A DNA stretch of 64,000 nucleotides from assembly GCA_963662175.1 (NCBI GenBank), contig OY759218.1:22714051-22778050 (forward strand). Direction: 5' to 3'. This DNA is from Aradus depressus (Eukaryota; Arthropoda; Insecta; Hemiptera; Aradidae). A program made the translations under genes and the position numbers. The notes beneath the pieces were generated by a model that worked only from the letters and a program-made list of their open reading frames with translations, was not told where the DNA came from and made no database searches. Positions within the stretch are counted from its first letter, which is position 1; each line of letters begins with the position of its first letter. Shown one piece after another: positions 40,530 to 50,357 of the stretch.

Positions 40530-41501
40530 TAGGGTTCAATCGATACCACACAGTATCGATACTCTTTACTCATGAGTAGTATCGAATAAAACTTACGATA
40601 CTACTCAAGTATCGAATAAAAAGTATCGATTGAATCTAGTAGTTTGTTATAATTAATTTTAACAAATCTATAATAAATCAATATAGATTTAAATAAAAAC
40701 CGTATTGCATCGAGTACTTCGTTATAAATAATTTTAAACCAAGTATAATAATATAAATATATACCTACATAATAATAATAAAAAACACAATAAAATTTGA
40801 AAGGTATAAATGAGATATTGTAGCGGGCATAAGAAACAAGTAAATCAAATCGAATAAGATGAAATGTTATTATAAAAACATGAAAATAATAAAAAGCCTT
40901 ATAAAATAAACTTACAATTTATTTTTACTAAGGATATAAAACTACTGGAGATTATTCGTACGCCCACAATAGTTCACTTTTTTAAAACACTTTTTGCAAG
41001 TAGCTGAGATCGAAACGTTCTTAGTGTATTAAAGCCACACTTTCGCCGTAGGAAGAGGAACTATAATTTGTAATTGACAAAATGGAATGTGCAAATAAAA
41101 TAAAATGATGAAATCGTAATCACGTTCACGGTTCTGTTCAAAATGGAACAAACGTACTCGTTCATAAACGATAAACCATTTAATGTAAATAAGGTAAGAA
41201 ATACGGACGCATCATGCAGACTGCGTGATCACATCACACATGAGGTTATCAACATCAATATATATCATTTGTCCGTGGACCGTAATTTGAGTTCAATATT
41301 TCATTGCAACAACAAATAAAACAAAATTGTAAGAAATTAAACGGTGTACGACTTTGATGAATTGAAAAATGTATATATTTTTTTTTAATGGTTGAAATTT
41401 GAAACGAGTACATTGAATAGATACAAGTAATATCTAATCGATACTAATTACTTGGTATTTGACAAAAGTATCGATACTTTACTTGTATCGAAAGATCCCT
41501 A
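40530..41501. mobile_element. hAT-like MITE candidate
   Basis: Terminal repeats TAGGGTTCAATCGATAC (left) and, on the other strand from the right end, TAGGGATCTTTCGATAC match at 14 of 17 positions. Several TATCGATA-like words cluster in the terminal 100 bases at each end, as subterminal repeats do in hAT elements. The 8-bp flanks (CCCCTACC and CCCCTTCG) agree in only five bases, so the target duplication is not convincing. The inside is non-coding and AT-rich. Confidence 0.5.
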
Positions 41502-41695
41502 CCCCTTCGGCTGATTTCGCTGAACTAATAGTTTTTTTTTTTTTTGTTGCAATCAGAAAACGATATCTCACATTATCGTTAAAAATCCCGAGTTGATTTT
41601 TTGACAAATCGCATAACTTTTCTTATACTTTTCATATAGCTGGTAATGTAAAAACCACTTACCTACCAAGATTTCAAGCCCGCTAGAATATTGAT

Positions 41696-42120
41696 ACATC
41701 ACTGATGACACTTATCACTTAATGCCTTTTTTTTTTTGTTTTGCTTGATTCAGAAATATATTTTTTTTATTTTTTTTTGGCCGGTGCATATTAGCCATGT
41801 CAATGTGATACTATGTAGTTATTCACGACATCCATGGCCAGGGAGGGGTTCTATCTACGAAATAATACTCACTTCCAGACGGGATTTGAACCCGCAAACC
41901 ATGGTATGACCATGCGACTAAAGCCCTACGCTCTAGCCCGTACTGCCACCATGGCCCCCCAAAAAATATCTTGCTTCTTCATTTATTCCAATGTTCTATC
42001 ATTATTTAATAATTAATGATGAATAATTAAATAATGATAGAACAATGGTATAAATGAAGAATCAAGATATTTGTGAATCAAGCTACAAGAAAATAAAGGC
42101 ATAAGTTTCATCAGTGATGT
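41696..42120. repeat. Palindrome in copy A, interrupted by a SINE
   Basis: Arms run from ACATCACTGATGA at the left to TCATCAGTGATGT at the right, around a centre near TTAATAATTAATGATGAATA. The left arm is split by the SINE; the right arm has lost a few bases compared with copy B (GGCATAAG instead of GGCATTAAGTGATAAG). Confidence 0.8.
41761..41962 (-). mobile_element. tRNA-derived SINE
   Basis: On the minus strand the element starts GGGGCCATGGTGGCAG. It has a pol III A-box-like stretch (41935-41948, TGGCAGTACGGGCT) and a B box GGGTTCAAATCCC (41881-41893), about 45 bases apart as in a tRNA, then a non-tRNA body and an A-rich tail (41761-41779). The tRNA acceptor stem is not closed, so it is not a functional tRNA gene. 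Flanks AAATATA (41754-41760) and AAAATATC (41963-41970) look like a target-site duplication, and the homologous place in copy B, near 42986, has a single uninterrupted version. Confidence 0.82.
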
Positions 42121-42433
42121 GAGTATTTAAAATGTTTATACTTCTCATAAGCATAACTCCTTCAAATGGGACCTTCCACCACGAAGTCTTGAGATGAACT
42201 GAGCGTTGTATAATTTTTTTGTAATTCTCAAAGAAATATATGTTGCTAAGTTTTGGAAAATATTAAAACAAAAAAAATTTGACCTCTCACGGTGTAAAAC
42301 ATTTGTCCTTTTTTCAAATAACAATATAAATTATCTGTTCAGTTTACTGGCCAAAAATAATCTCTTCATTAATTTTCAGCCAAACCGAAAAAGAAGGGTT
42401 TAGAGAGTGAGAGAATACTTAGGGACTTTTTTT

Positions 42434-42463
42434 TGGTAGTAGGCGTTTTCTCGCCTACTACCA
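42434..42463. repeat. Perfect 12-bp-stem hairpin, copy A only
   Basis: TGGTAGTAGGCG, loop TTTTCT, CGCCTACTACCA. It is preceded by a run of T. Copy B has only the right arm (43537 region), so the left arm arose by local inverted duplication in A or was lost from B. Confidence 0.8.
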
Positions 42464-42782
42464 TTTGTCCTGTCGCAAATTAAAACAACTAACATTCAGG
42501 GTCTCCAGGGAATTTAATTCTTCCCGGCTCCTCTGAATCCAGAAATTAGAAAAAAAAACTGCTTGAACATGAAAAACAGCTTACAATAAAATGCGTATAT
42601 TGATAGACCCTGTACTCACCAGTTCGCTTCGCTCCTTGCGCCGCTTCTAGAAGATCAGTGAAGATTGACTCCGTTCGGGCATGAATGATTTCATAGGATA
42701 AAAATCCTTTGCCAAAATACAAATTACATAAAATGATCTAAAAAAAATACATTATAACATAAAAAAGTCGGTGTGAGTTTGT

Positions 42783-43835
42783 TTTTGCGATCAGAAATAC
42801 ATGAAATTTCGTTGAAAACCCCGAGTCGATTTTTTGATCAATTACATAACTCTTCTTATACTTTTCATATAGCTGGTAATGTAAAAACCACTTACCTACC
42901 AAGATTTCAAGCCCCCTAGAATATTGATACATCACTGATGAAACTTATCACTTAATGCCTTTATTATTTTGTAGCTTGATTCAAAAATATTTTGCTTCTT
43001 TTTAATCCAATGTTCTATCATTATTTAATAATTAATGATGAAGAAATGATAAATTATTGAATAATGATAGAACAATAGAATAAATGAAGAATCAAGATAT
43101 TTTTGAATCAAGCTACAAAAAAATAAAGGCATTAAGTGATAAGTTTCATCAGTGATGTGAGTATTTAAAATGTTTATACTTCTCATAAGCATAACTCCTT
43201 CAAATGGGACTTATGCAAATGCGACCTTCCACCACGAAGTATTGAGATGAACTGAGCGTTCTATAATTTTTTTTTATTACTTAAAGAAATATATGTTGCT
43301 AAGTTTTGAAAAAATATTTTGACGAACAAAAAAATTTGACCTCTCACGATTTAAAACATTTGTCCTTTTTTCAAACAACAATATTAAATTATTTAATGAA
43401 TAAAACAAACTTATTTTTTGAATATGTCAGCGTTCCTCAACTTAGAAGTTATTAAATTATTTGTTCAGCTTACTGGCCAAAAATAATAGATGAATTCGGC
43501 TCTCTCTTCATTAATTTTCAGGGACTTGCAGCTTTCTCGCCTACTACCATTTGTCCTGTCTCAAATTAAAACAACTAACATTCAGGGTCTCCAGGGAATT
43601 TAATTCTTCCCGGCTCCTCTGAATCCAGAAATGAGAAAAAAACTGTTTGAACATGACAGCTAACAATAAAATGCATATATTGACACCCCTTGTAGTCAAC
43701 GGTTCGCTTCGCTCTTTGCGCCGGTTCTAGAAGATCAGTGAAGATTGACTCCGTTCGGACATGAATGGTTCCATAGGATAAAAATGCAGTGCCAAAATAC
43801 AAATTATATAAAATGATCTAAAAAATATATAATAT
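42783..43835. repeat. Tandem segmental duplication, copy B (empty SINE site)
   Basis: Homologous to 41545-42760 over its whole length. It contains the uninterrupted palindrome 42929-43158 and a 75-codon minus frame (43575-43802) with no recognisable domain; copy A does not keep that frame open, so I do not call it a gene. Confidence 0.85.
42929..43158. repeat. Uninterrupted palindrome in copy B, arms about 100 bp
   Basis: Left arm ACATCACTGATGAAACTTAT and onwards is answered by a right arm ending ATAAGTTTCATCAGTGATGT. The inner parts GTTCTATCATTATT and AATAATGATAGAAC also pair, leaving a short AT-rich centre. No coding capacity. It resembles a foldback or MITE-type element. Confidence 0.85.
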
Positions 43836-43839
43836 AACT

Positions 43840-43902
43840 TTAAAAATACATTATAACAAGTTAAAAATACATTATAACAAGTTAAAAATACATTATAACA
43901 AG
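43840..43902. repeat. 21-bp tandem repeat, three units
   Basis: TTAAAAATACATTATAACAAG three times in a row. It forms the outer left arm of the foldback element 43840-44700; a single diverged copy lies in the opposite arm near 44680-44700, so the left side expanded after the palindrome formed. Confidence 0.9.
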
Positions 43903-44047
43903 TTAAAAATTGAAACTGACTTACTATGAATAATTACTAAACATTAAAATTAAATATGAATACATTACTAACCATGAACATTGATAATGGAAATAGATTC
44001 CACCTATTTATCTATTTCCATTATTAATGTTTTAGGTTAGTAATGTA

Positions 44048-44623
44048 CAGTAAACTCCCGATTATCCGCGGGATTGACTGGCGTGGATACCGCGGATAAT
44101 CGAATTTCGCGGATAAGCCGCAAAATTGCCGATAATGGTTAAACAAAGGCCGAAGGCACTAAAAAAACACACAAGTAGTGCTTTAAATAAGTTTATTATA
44201 CAATAAAAGGACGTACCTGATAACAAAACTCAACCAATGTCATGTAGGTTATTAAAAAGTCATGTTTGTGCAGATGACTCACTGGTCAGGCGATTCACTC
44301 GCACGCTAAGTAAGCAAACATCTGCTGTGCCGCTAGTCGCGTCCAAAACTGCTCAAGCACACACTACGTATATACCGATATATGTACTGCACAGTAATAC
44401 TGAACTACATAAACGTTTTGTACTGTACATATATTATTAAGTGTACTGTACTGTATGTATATTTGTGATTTACTATTTTTATTACCCACGTTTAAGTATG
44501 TATTTAGTAACTTTATTTCAATTTTTGTGAAATAATTTTCGGTTTCAAAACCTTCCTTTTTTATAAAAATGCCTCCTACAGGCACCGCGGATAAACCGCC
44601 CGCGGATAATCGAGAGTTTACTG
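44048..44623. mobile_element. Pogo/Tigger-like MITE, TA target duplication
   Basis: Left end CAGTAAACTCCCGATTATCC; right end read on the other strand CAGTAAACTCTCGATTATCC. TA dinucleotides flank both sides (44046-44047 and 44624-44625). Repeated CCGCGGATAA words sit near both ends. The interior has no recognisable transposase; short frames at 44237-44440 (plus) and 44364-44630 (minus) lack motifs. Shorter relatives occur at 59002-59268 and 62314-62580. Confidence 0.85.
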
Positions 44624-44779
44624 TATTCATATTTAATTTTAATGTTTAGTAATTATTCATAGTTAGTTTCAATTTTTAACTTGTATAATGTATTTTTAAC
44701 GTTCAGTAATGTTTATCAACAAAAAAATTTTTGTCTATTTTTGATTCTAATCTTGATTTCCTCCCCATGTTTGTAGGCC

Positions 44780-44815
44780 CTGATGATGATATAAAATATA
44801 TCGAAACGTTGGCAT
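44780..44815 (+). other. CTGATGA-stem-GAAAC motif (hammerhead-like core)
   Basis: CTGATGA (44780-44786), one base, GATATA, AAA loop, TATATC, then GAAAC (44803-44807). This has the form of a hammerhead ribozyme catalytic core (CUGAUGA, stem II, GAAA), with one extra base before the stem. I could not build convincing stems I and III or a cleavage site nearby. Preceded by TTTGTAGGCC, a context shared with other instances in the window. Confidence 0.35.
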
Positions 44816-45734
44816 TTGAATAGTGTTTTTTTCCATCTTTGACTGACCCTCAATATTCCTACAATTAGAATCTACAATCGCTAATCAACATCTATATAAT
44901 ATAACATTAAAAAGTCATTTCTCCAAAACTAATTTATCAATTAGGTTTTGTCTCTCTCTCAAAAACCAGATTTTGTTCTTAAGGGCTCCTGAATACAAAT
45001 ACAGACTGTCGCTTCAATACATCCATTATAGTTTTTTCGGGTTAAGCTCCCTTTAATCCCCCTCCCCTCCTCCTTGAACTATTTGACTGAAAATCAGTAG
45101 GTCATCCTCATGGAGTTCTGGAAACACATATAAATTATATAGATATATAGTATCGGTAGTTTGCAATCGTTAGTATCCCTCAGATTTGAGATAGAACTAA
45201 TACGAAAATAATTCAAAGTAATGTTTAAATTGTTATGCACTGCAATGAATTTTAAAATATATTATTAACAATAGTTTTTTTGTTTAAAATTATAAAATTT
45301 AAACTATATGTGATGTGGTCATTACAGGACTTCACTTTTTTACTTATCACTCTCTTTCCCCCTCCCCCTATCAAATTAATTTCATTCTTTTGTTCCTGGT
45401 CATAAAAAGTCACTCCCAGAATTATGCTGAACAAAGAAACAAAGAAAAATTGTTTCAATATTTCTATCGGTGTTGCTTATTATCAATGACTAGCTTTATA
45501 CAACAAATCGCCAATCAAAACTAAAACTTTTTTAACAAGAGAATCTCCTTTTCAAACGAGTCCACAACTCCTTCGTCCGATCTTCTTCACTCACTTCTCG
45601 CTTCCAAACGGATATTCTAACTTTTATAATGATCATTGTTTTTTTTTTTTTTACTTCCTCAGATATGAAAACAAAATCGAGATTGATTGATATATTTTTG
45701 TTGATATAATCAACATTCATTTCATGGGTTAGTG
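44816..45734. other. No gene recognised; AT-rich repeats
   Basis: A stretch near 45020-45120 (TTAAGCTCCCTTTAATCC, then GGTCATCCTCATGGAG) recalls the 40319-40529 sequence weakly. Short frames (45252-45458, 45315-45524, 45532-45720) are low-complexity and lack motifs. Confidence 0.4.
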
Positions 45735-45869
45735 ACTATAAATCTTATTCCGTATGAATAATTGAAAATTATAACATCATGAATGTACTGTCGAGGAACT
45801 GAATAGCCTTATAGGAGATATTGGGAGAAAAGTCAAAGTTCCCCGGGCAACGCCGGGTATTACTGCTAG
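45735..45869 (+). mobile_element. Helitron-like 3' end fragment
   Basis: The tail reads CCCGG, loop GCAACG, CCGGG, TATTACTG, CTAG, followed by T: a GC hairpin about eight bases before a CTRR terminus, as in Helitrons, which insert next to T. The preceding 100 bases (GAATAATTGAAAATTATAAC, ATGAATGTACTGT) match 55801-55868. The 5' end is missing or unrecognised. Confidence 0.65.
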
Positions 45870-46525
45870 TATTTAAATAAATGTAATATGACTTGTTTTG
45901 TACATGTACATTTATGTAACAGCTGATTGCTGATTTAGAATCAGAGGTTTGCATGCAATCCATTTTTATTAAAACAATTTTTTTAGTTCATTTTATTTTT
46001 ATCTTGGTTTTTCGCTCTGGCCAGGGGGGGGGGGGGGCTACGCTCATATGTTGGCTATAAAAAATTCAACAAAAACGTCCTCGACTACGTACCTATATAT
46101 ATATACACTTTATATAGAAATCTGATGTTTGGGGTGTTCGTGTGTTTCTATGAAGTTGTCGTAAAAAGTCCTATTGAATCTATGGGGAAGGGTAGCCCTA
46201 AATCAGAGGAAATTTCTGGGCTGTGTATTAGGACTCTACAAAAGTGACCTTTCGAACTAAGTGCGACCCTTGAAGTCCACACGGCAAATTTCCCAGCATG
46301 ATATCAATATCAATAATAATAATAACAATTACAGGTGTAAAATTTCATCACGATCCGACCATCTGTCAATAAGCTAGCAGTATATTTCTTTTTATTTTTT
46401 TATGATCAATAGGCCTATATATATATATATATATATTCACGACTATCATGTTGCTTGCCTCGTTTTTATGGGGTGTCCCATAAATAAAACATTGGCCAGA
46501 TGTATGCCTACAAGATTATTTTATT
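45870..46525. other. No gene; simple repeats and unassigned sequence
   Basis: Contains a run of 14 G (46024-46037), a TA microsatellite (about 46411-46437), and a stretch ending AAATTTCATCACGATCCGAC that reads like a common dispersed insect repeat. No open frame with motifs. Confidence 0.5.
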
Positions 46526-46655
46526 TTAACCATTACAATATGGTTTCATCGGTTGACTAAAACAGAAATGGTTGAATTCTAAATGAAAAATTATAAATAC
46601 AGAAAAACTTTGTTTAACATTAATTGACATTCAATATGCTAATTATAATATTCTT

Positions 46656-47416
46656 TTATCGTTGAAAACGTGCAAAGCACTTGTCGTGAAGCGGTACATC
46701 ACATCTGATGCAAATCCTAGTGATTTTCTTCTCGCAGAGTGCACAGAAGAAGAAGAATTAGGGAATGAGGGCGCTCAACTGGTCATTTACGCCCGTCTTG
46801 CTTACACTCGTTAGAGACACATATATCGGCTCAGGAACCAACTTTTACATGATTTTGTGAGGTTACCTCTCGTTAGTTTTATTAGTGATTTTGTGTTTGT
46901 TTTCTATATCTACGTAGAATAATGTTTTTACTAACGCAGAGTCTTCGTTGTATCAAAATCGGTGTTATGATATGGTTTCCTTTGTCGAATCTTATAATAT
47001 CATCAACTCTTATATTTTCTTCTTTGGGATCCTCTTGTTTTGGTGGTTGAATCAATTTTTTTTTTTTCGACAAATAGAATTGGACTAATGTTCGCCGAAA
47101 TTCTAATAATGGCTTCATAAACTGGTGTAGCATCCAACCATTTAACACAGCAATGTCCAAAATCTGAACGAACAGAGGCCACCACCATTTCTTTGATCTG
47201 ATTTTTGTGTGGTATACGGCAATATGTAGAGATATTTTCTAATAAATCATTGGTTGTTAAAATTTCAAAAGTATCTTCTACATCGCAATACTCACGAACA
47301 TCATCTAATTCACCCTCCGCAATCTGTTCTAAGGCGGTGAGTTCGTCGGCTTCCGGAGGAACAATTACAACTTGACATTCTTCATAGTCACAGTGTAGAA
47401 GTTCGGAATCCTTCAT
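46656..47416 (-). pseudogene. piggyBac transposase remnant, internally deleted
   Basis: Three pieces of a piggyBac transposase survive on the minus strand. (1) N-terminal acidic segment (47416 to about 47220) with PPEADELTALEQIAEGELDD and DTFEI. (2) From about 47211 to 46882, a KWWWPLFVQILDIAVLN stretch then WMLHQFMKPLLEFRRTLVQF and RFDKGNHII, the conserved region after the catalytic core. (3) A cysteine-rich domain at about 46752-46656, CALCEKKITRICIRC then DVPLHDKC, a CxxC-x7-CxxC-x5-H-x3-C zinc-binding pattern. Pieces 1 and 2 join directly in different frames, so the region carrying the catalytic aspartates is gone. Piece 2 already ends in a degenerate RRLCVSKN... version of the cysteine-rich domain, so piece 3 may be from a second copy. 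No function remains. Confidence 0.85.
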
Positions 47417-48287
47417 GCTATCGAAAACTTGCTTTTTTTTGCAAAAACATATTGATAACGTAGGTCAAGCTACCAAAACAGTGCAATTACTATACTAGTA
47501 TAGTGTAATGCTATATGAAAAATTAAAACTTTGTAATTATTGTGATTAATAATTACTATTAAATTTGACATAATTCGGCAGGAACTTGATAATTTTCCAA
47601 AATGATGAATAATACAAATAGTTAGTTATAATGACACATGATTTAACTACGAGGTCATATCGCCTACTACTGGAGCGCTCTGTCCATCGGATGGACATGA
47701 CCTACTAAGGATAAGGGTTTTTGTAGCGTACCTGACATCGTACAGGATCGAGACCATCGTAAGGTGGATACGCAAAGGAACTTTTAATTATTTATATTTT
47801 TATATGCCCAAAATAAAATTGAATTAATGAATGGCCACAATATTTAAAAAGAAAAGAGACGTGGGAGAGATCTACGAGAAAAGTAGATGTGGGAATTAGT
47901 TTGTAAGATTTTTATTGTAAGTAATTTGATTTGTTATTTGATATTGTTATTTTTATTTTATTTATAGTGTAGCTTTAGATAAATGAACTCAATATTTGTA
48001 CTCTTATTCTATGCTATTCATTTCCCTATGAACCCAGTAAGATAATTTATATCTGTGGATTAGATTTAACATTTTTCCAAATTTAGGAAAACAATATGGC
48101 ATCTCATTATTATATTTAGAAGAAAACCAAATGAAATAATTATTAATTGAAATATTTTAAAATACGTGCATTTCCTTTAAAATTGCACGTCTTGAACTTT
48201 CGATATTATTTTTAGGGCCCATTTCAACATGGGTAAATGAGGCTGGGAATGCAGTGGGGTAGGAACAAGGTGTAATACATCGAAGCA
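47417..48287. other. No gene; contains a short dispersed repeat near 47640-47790
   Basis: The word GTACCTGACATCGTACAGG (47728-47746) followed by a TCGxxACCAT context recurs at 58305-58323 and 61625-61643. A small stem GTCCAT-CGG-ATGGAC lies near 47672-47690. The rest is AT-rich and unrecognised. Confidence 0.5.
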
Positions 48288-48663
48288 GTACAGATCATAC
48301 CAATGTCCCAAAAATGGGACGCGAAATTTAATTGATTATAAAATGCATATTTATAAACTTTTACTATTGAAAATCACTTACACTATCAAAGTATGCATTT
48401 GAGATTACGTACACATAATCCGCATCAAAACTACGACTGATGCTTGAGTTACAAAATGTTGAACTGAAATGCTCGAAACACTAGAAAACTAGAGAAAAAA
48501 CAAATTATAAAAAAAAAAGTAAATGAGGGAATTTTAGAGCCAAATTTTTTTACAGTTGTAATAACATCTCCCTTTCATAATAATAAAATAAAATCCTAAT
48601 GTTCCAGGAAAACAATTGAAAAAGGAGCGTCCTTTTTTGGGACATAGGTCATTAATGGGTTAA
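48288..48663. mobile_element. Possible TTAA-type MITE (piggyBac-like end)
   Basis: The right end on the minus strand reads TTAACCCATTAATGACCTAT then GTCCCAAAAAAGGACGC. The left side has an inverted match ATGTCCCAAAAATGGGACGC near 48302-48323. The left terminus lacks a clear TTAA, so limits are uncertain. It might be the right end of the neighbouring piggyBac element rather than a separate MITE. Confidence 0.35.
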
Positions 48664-48822
48664 TGAGCTGGAACAAGTTTTATGCTTAGCCAAAATTTGA
48701 AAGCGAGATGGGTTGTGGGTGGGATGGAGAGTTTAATGTATAAAAATGTAGAGGGGGGAAGGCGCTGTTAATATGGGTTTCGAGTTATGTATTGAACATT
48801 GAGTAGAATATCGTTTCAAAGA

Positions 48823-49670
48823 TTTTTTTTTTTTTTTTTGTTTTTTTATATTTATTTATTTGCAATCTATATACAATTAATATAATGAGCAAATTTGGTA
48901 ACTATATGCATGAGTGTCTATGCCACATGTTGGGAGAGGCCAGCCTGCGCTGACACTCCCTAGAAACTAGTACAATGTTTAGGTTTCACTTAGAAGATCT
49001 CGAGGCCACCTACTATTCAGACGGCGGGGAGGATTGTCAGGATGGGATTGAGAGGATAGGACTTGTGCAAATGGGTTAGGATGGGATGAAAGTTTATTGT
49101 GGAAATTTAAGAATCGGGATTGGACGAGTTCTTGGACGGTTGGGATGTTTAGGTCTTCATTGAGTAATTTATTGGTGACGTAGAAGGGAGCATTTACAAT
49201 TCGACGAAGGACTTTGGACTGGAAAGCTTGGATGCGGTTTATATTGGATTGTTTGGCTGTACCCCATAGTTCGAGGCCGTATGTCCATATTGGGCGTATT
49301 ATAGTCTTGTAAATGGTCAGTTTGTTGGCAGTAGAAAGTTTTGATTTTGGTCCAAGTAGTCTACGTAGTAGTCCGTAACATCGATTCAACTCTTGTCGTT
49401 TAAGTCGTGTGTGTGGGTTCCACGTCAGTCGGCTGTCTAAGTAGAACCCGAGGTAACGCACCTGGTTAGAGGAAGGAATTAGAACTTTGTTGATGGTGAC
49501 GGGAGGGCACGTTTGATGGCGAAGTGTGAATGTAACCTGTACACATTTCTCTTAATTTAATTTCATCCGCCAGAGGTTACACCATTTCTCGATTTCATCG
49601 AGATGTTCCTGGAGAAGGAGAGATTTCAAAGATCTAACGTAGACTGTGAGGCATCAGAAATTTCCATTTA
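48823..49670 (-). pseudogene. Jockey-type LINE fragment, RT C-terminal part and 3' end
   Basis: A 160-codon open frame (49461-48979) starts MRYLGFYLDSRLTWNPHTRL and includes RPIWTYGLELWGTA, IQAFQSKVLRRI and a C-terminal ...NSRWPRDLL; these follow the catalytic core in Jockey-clade reverse transcriptases. The same frame extends upstream to about 49630 with LQEHLDEIEKWCNLWRMKLN, then a TAA, then EKCVQVTFTLR. Near 49650 a damaged version of the YADD active-site region can be guessed (TCTGATGCCTCACAGTCTAC). The 3' side ends in an A-rich tail (T run at 48824-48840 on plus), as target-primed retrotransposition leaves. It is 5'-truncated and dead. Confidence 0.88.
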
Positions 49671-50161
49671 TACTGAGGGAGAGCTCACAAACCATCGGTC
49701 TCAAAAACATTGAACGGCATTTTTCACTTTTTACAATGTCGGGATTGAAATATTTCCAGGTTTTTTGGGATTTATTTTATTTTAAGTTTTTATCAATTTT
49801 TTAAATTATCTATATCTTTATAAAAAGTATCTATATATTTTTAATTTTTATATATATTTTATTCAATGACTAGGGAGTGTCACCCCTGGGTGATTTCTCC
49901 CCTTTTTACATTTTGACATTGCCATTATCTCTCTATTAGGATATTTGCTTGTTGTATATATCTAAACAATAATGTTTAGTAATTTATATATATACAATAA
50001 TGTTGTAATTTATATATAAATATACAGTTGTAAATATCTTTTTGTAAAAAATATGTATATATATATATTTTAAGGGAATAACAATAGCTCCTGCATTGGC
50101 TATTTCACGAAGAAAACTGACATTATTGCAGAGATAATGTGAAATAATTCAAATGAAAAAA
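49671..50161. other. No gene; AT-rich
   Basis: Around 49866-50080 an ACTAGGGAGTGTCA word is followed by AT-rich sequence with ATATAT runs. TAGGGAGTGTCA also occurs on the minus strand after the LINE stop codon (48950-48963), so this may be a 3' untranslated remnant of a related LINE in plus orientation. That is weak inference. Confidence 0.35.
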
Positions 50162-50355
50162 GAAATACAACTTGTTTATTTATGATATTGTCTAATTTCA
50201 CCAACTATATTTACATGGGAGTACTTTCGGTATTTCTACCATCCTCGTCTTATCTCTTATGCTTTTGGCTGAGGATGGTAGAAATACCGAAAGTACTCCC
50301 ATATAAATATAGTTGGTGAAATTAGACAATATCATAAATAAACAAGTTTTATTTC
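50162..50355. repeat. Near-perfect long hairpin, 85-bp arms, 24-base loop
   Basis: Left arm 50162-50246, loop 50247-50270, right arm 50271-50355. By eye only two of 85 pairs are mismatched. The innermost pairs are CTACCATCCTC/GAGGATGGTAG. There is no open frame and no clear target duplication. The outer 40 bases of the arm resemble the 56-bp insert at 57301-57356, so it belongs to a repeat family: a hairpin-type MITE or a source of double-stranded RNA are both possible. Confidence 0.9.
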
Positions 50356-50357
50356 TC

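Larger units (their letters stand above)
41545..42760. repeat. Tandem segmental duplication, copy A (with SINE)
   Basis: This segment and 42783-43835 share the same order of blocks: a CAGAAA...CCCGAG start, CTTATACTTTTCATATAGCT, a long palindrome, CATAACTCCTTCAAATGGGA, TTTGACCTCTCACG, CGCCTACTACCATTTGTCCT, TCCAGGGAATTTAATTC, and AGAAGATCAGTGAAGATTGA. Copy A carries a SINE at 41761-41962 and a small hairpin at 42434-42463, both missing in copy B. Short frames in both copies are not conserved as coding. Confidence 0.85.
43840..44700. mobile_element. Foldback (long inverted repeat) element with a nested MITE
   Basis: The left side (43900-44046) contains TGAATAATTACTAAACATTA and TTAAATATGAATACATTACT, then an inner hairpin GATAATGGAAATAG / CTATTTCCATTATT. 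The right side (44626-44700) reads TTCATATTTAATTTTAATGT, TTAGTAATTATTCATAG and TTTCAATTTTTAACTTG, the reverse complement of the outer left side. The palindrome's second arm is interrupted exactly at a TA by the 576-bp MITE at 44048-44623. No coding sequence. Confidence 0.75.

Noticed and set aside
41881..41962. Functional tRNA gene on the minus strand
   Set aside because: A and B boxes are present, but the acceptor stem does not close and the sequence continues into a SINE body with an A-rich tail and target duplication.
43575..43802. 75-codon minus frame as a gene
   Set aside because: Lies in a tandemly duplicated repeat; the other copy (about 42490-42720) does not keep it open, and no domain is seen.
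46024..46037. Run of 14 G as a G-quadruplex or regulatory element
   Set aside because: A single homopolymer run is equally likely slippage or sequencing noise; there is no further pattern of G-tracts.
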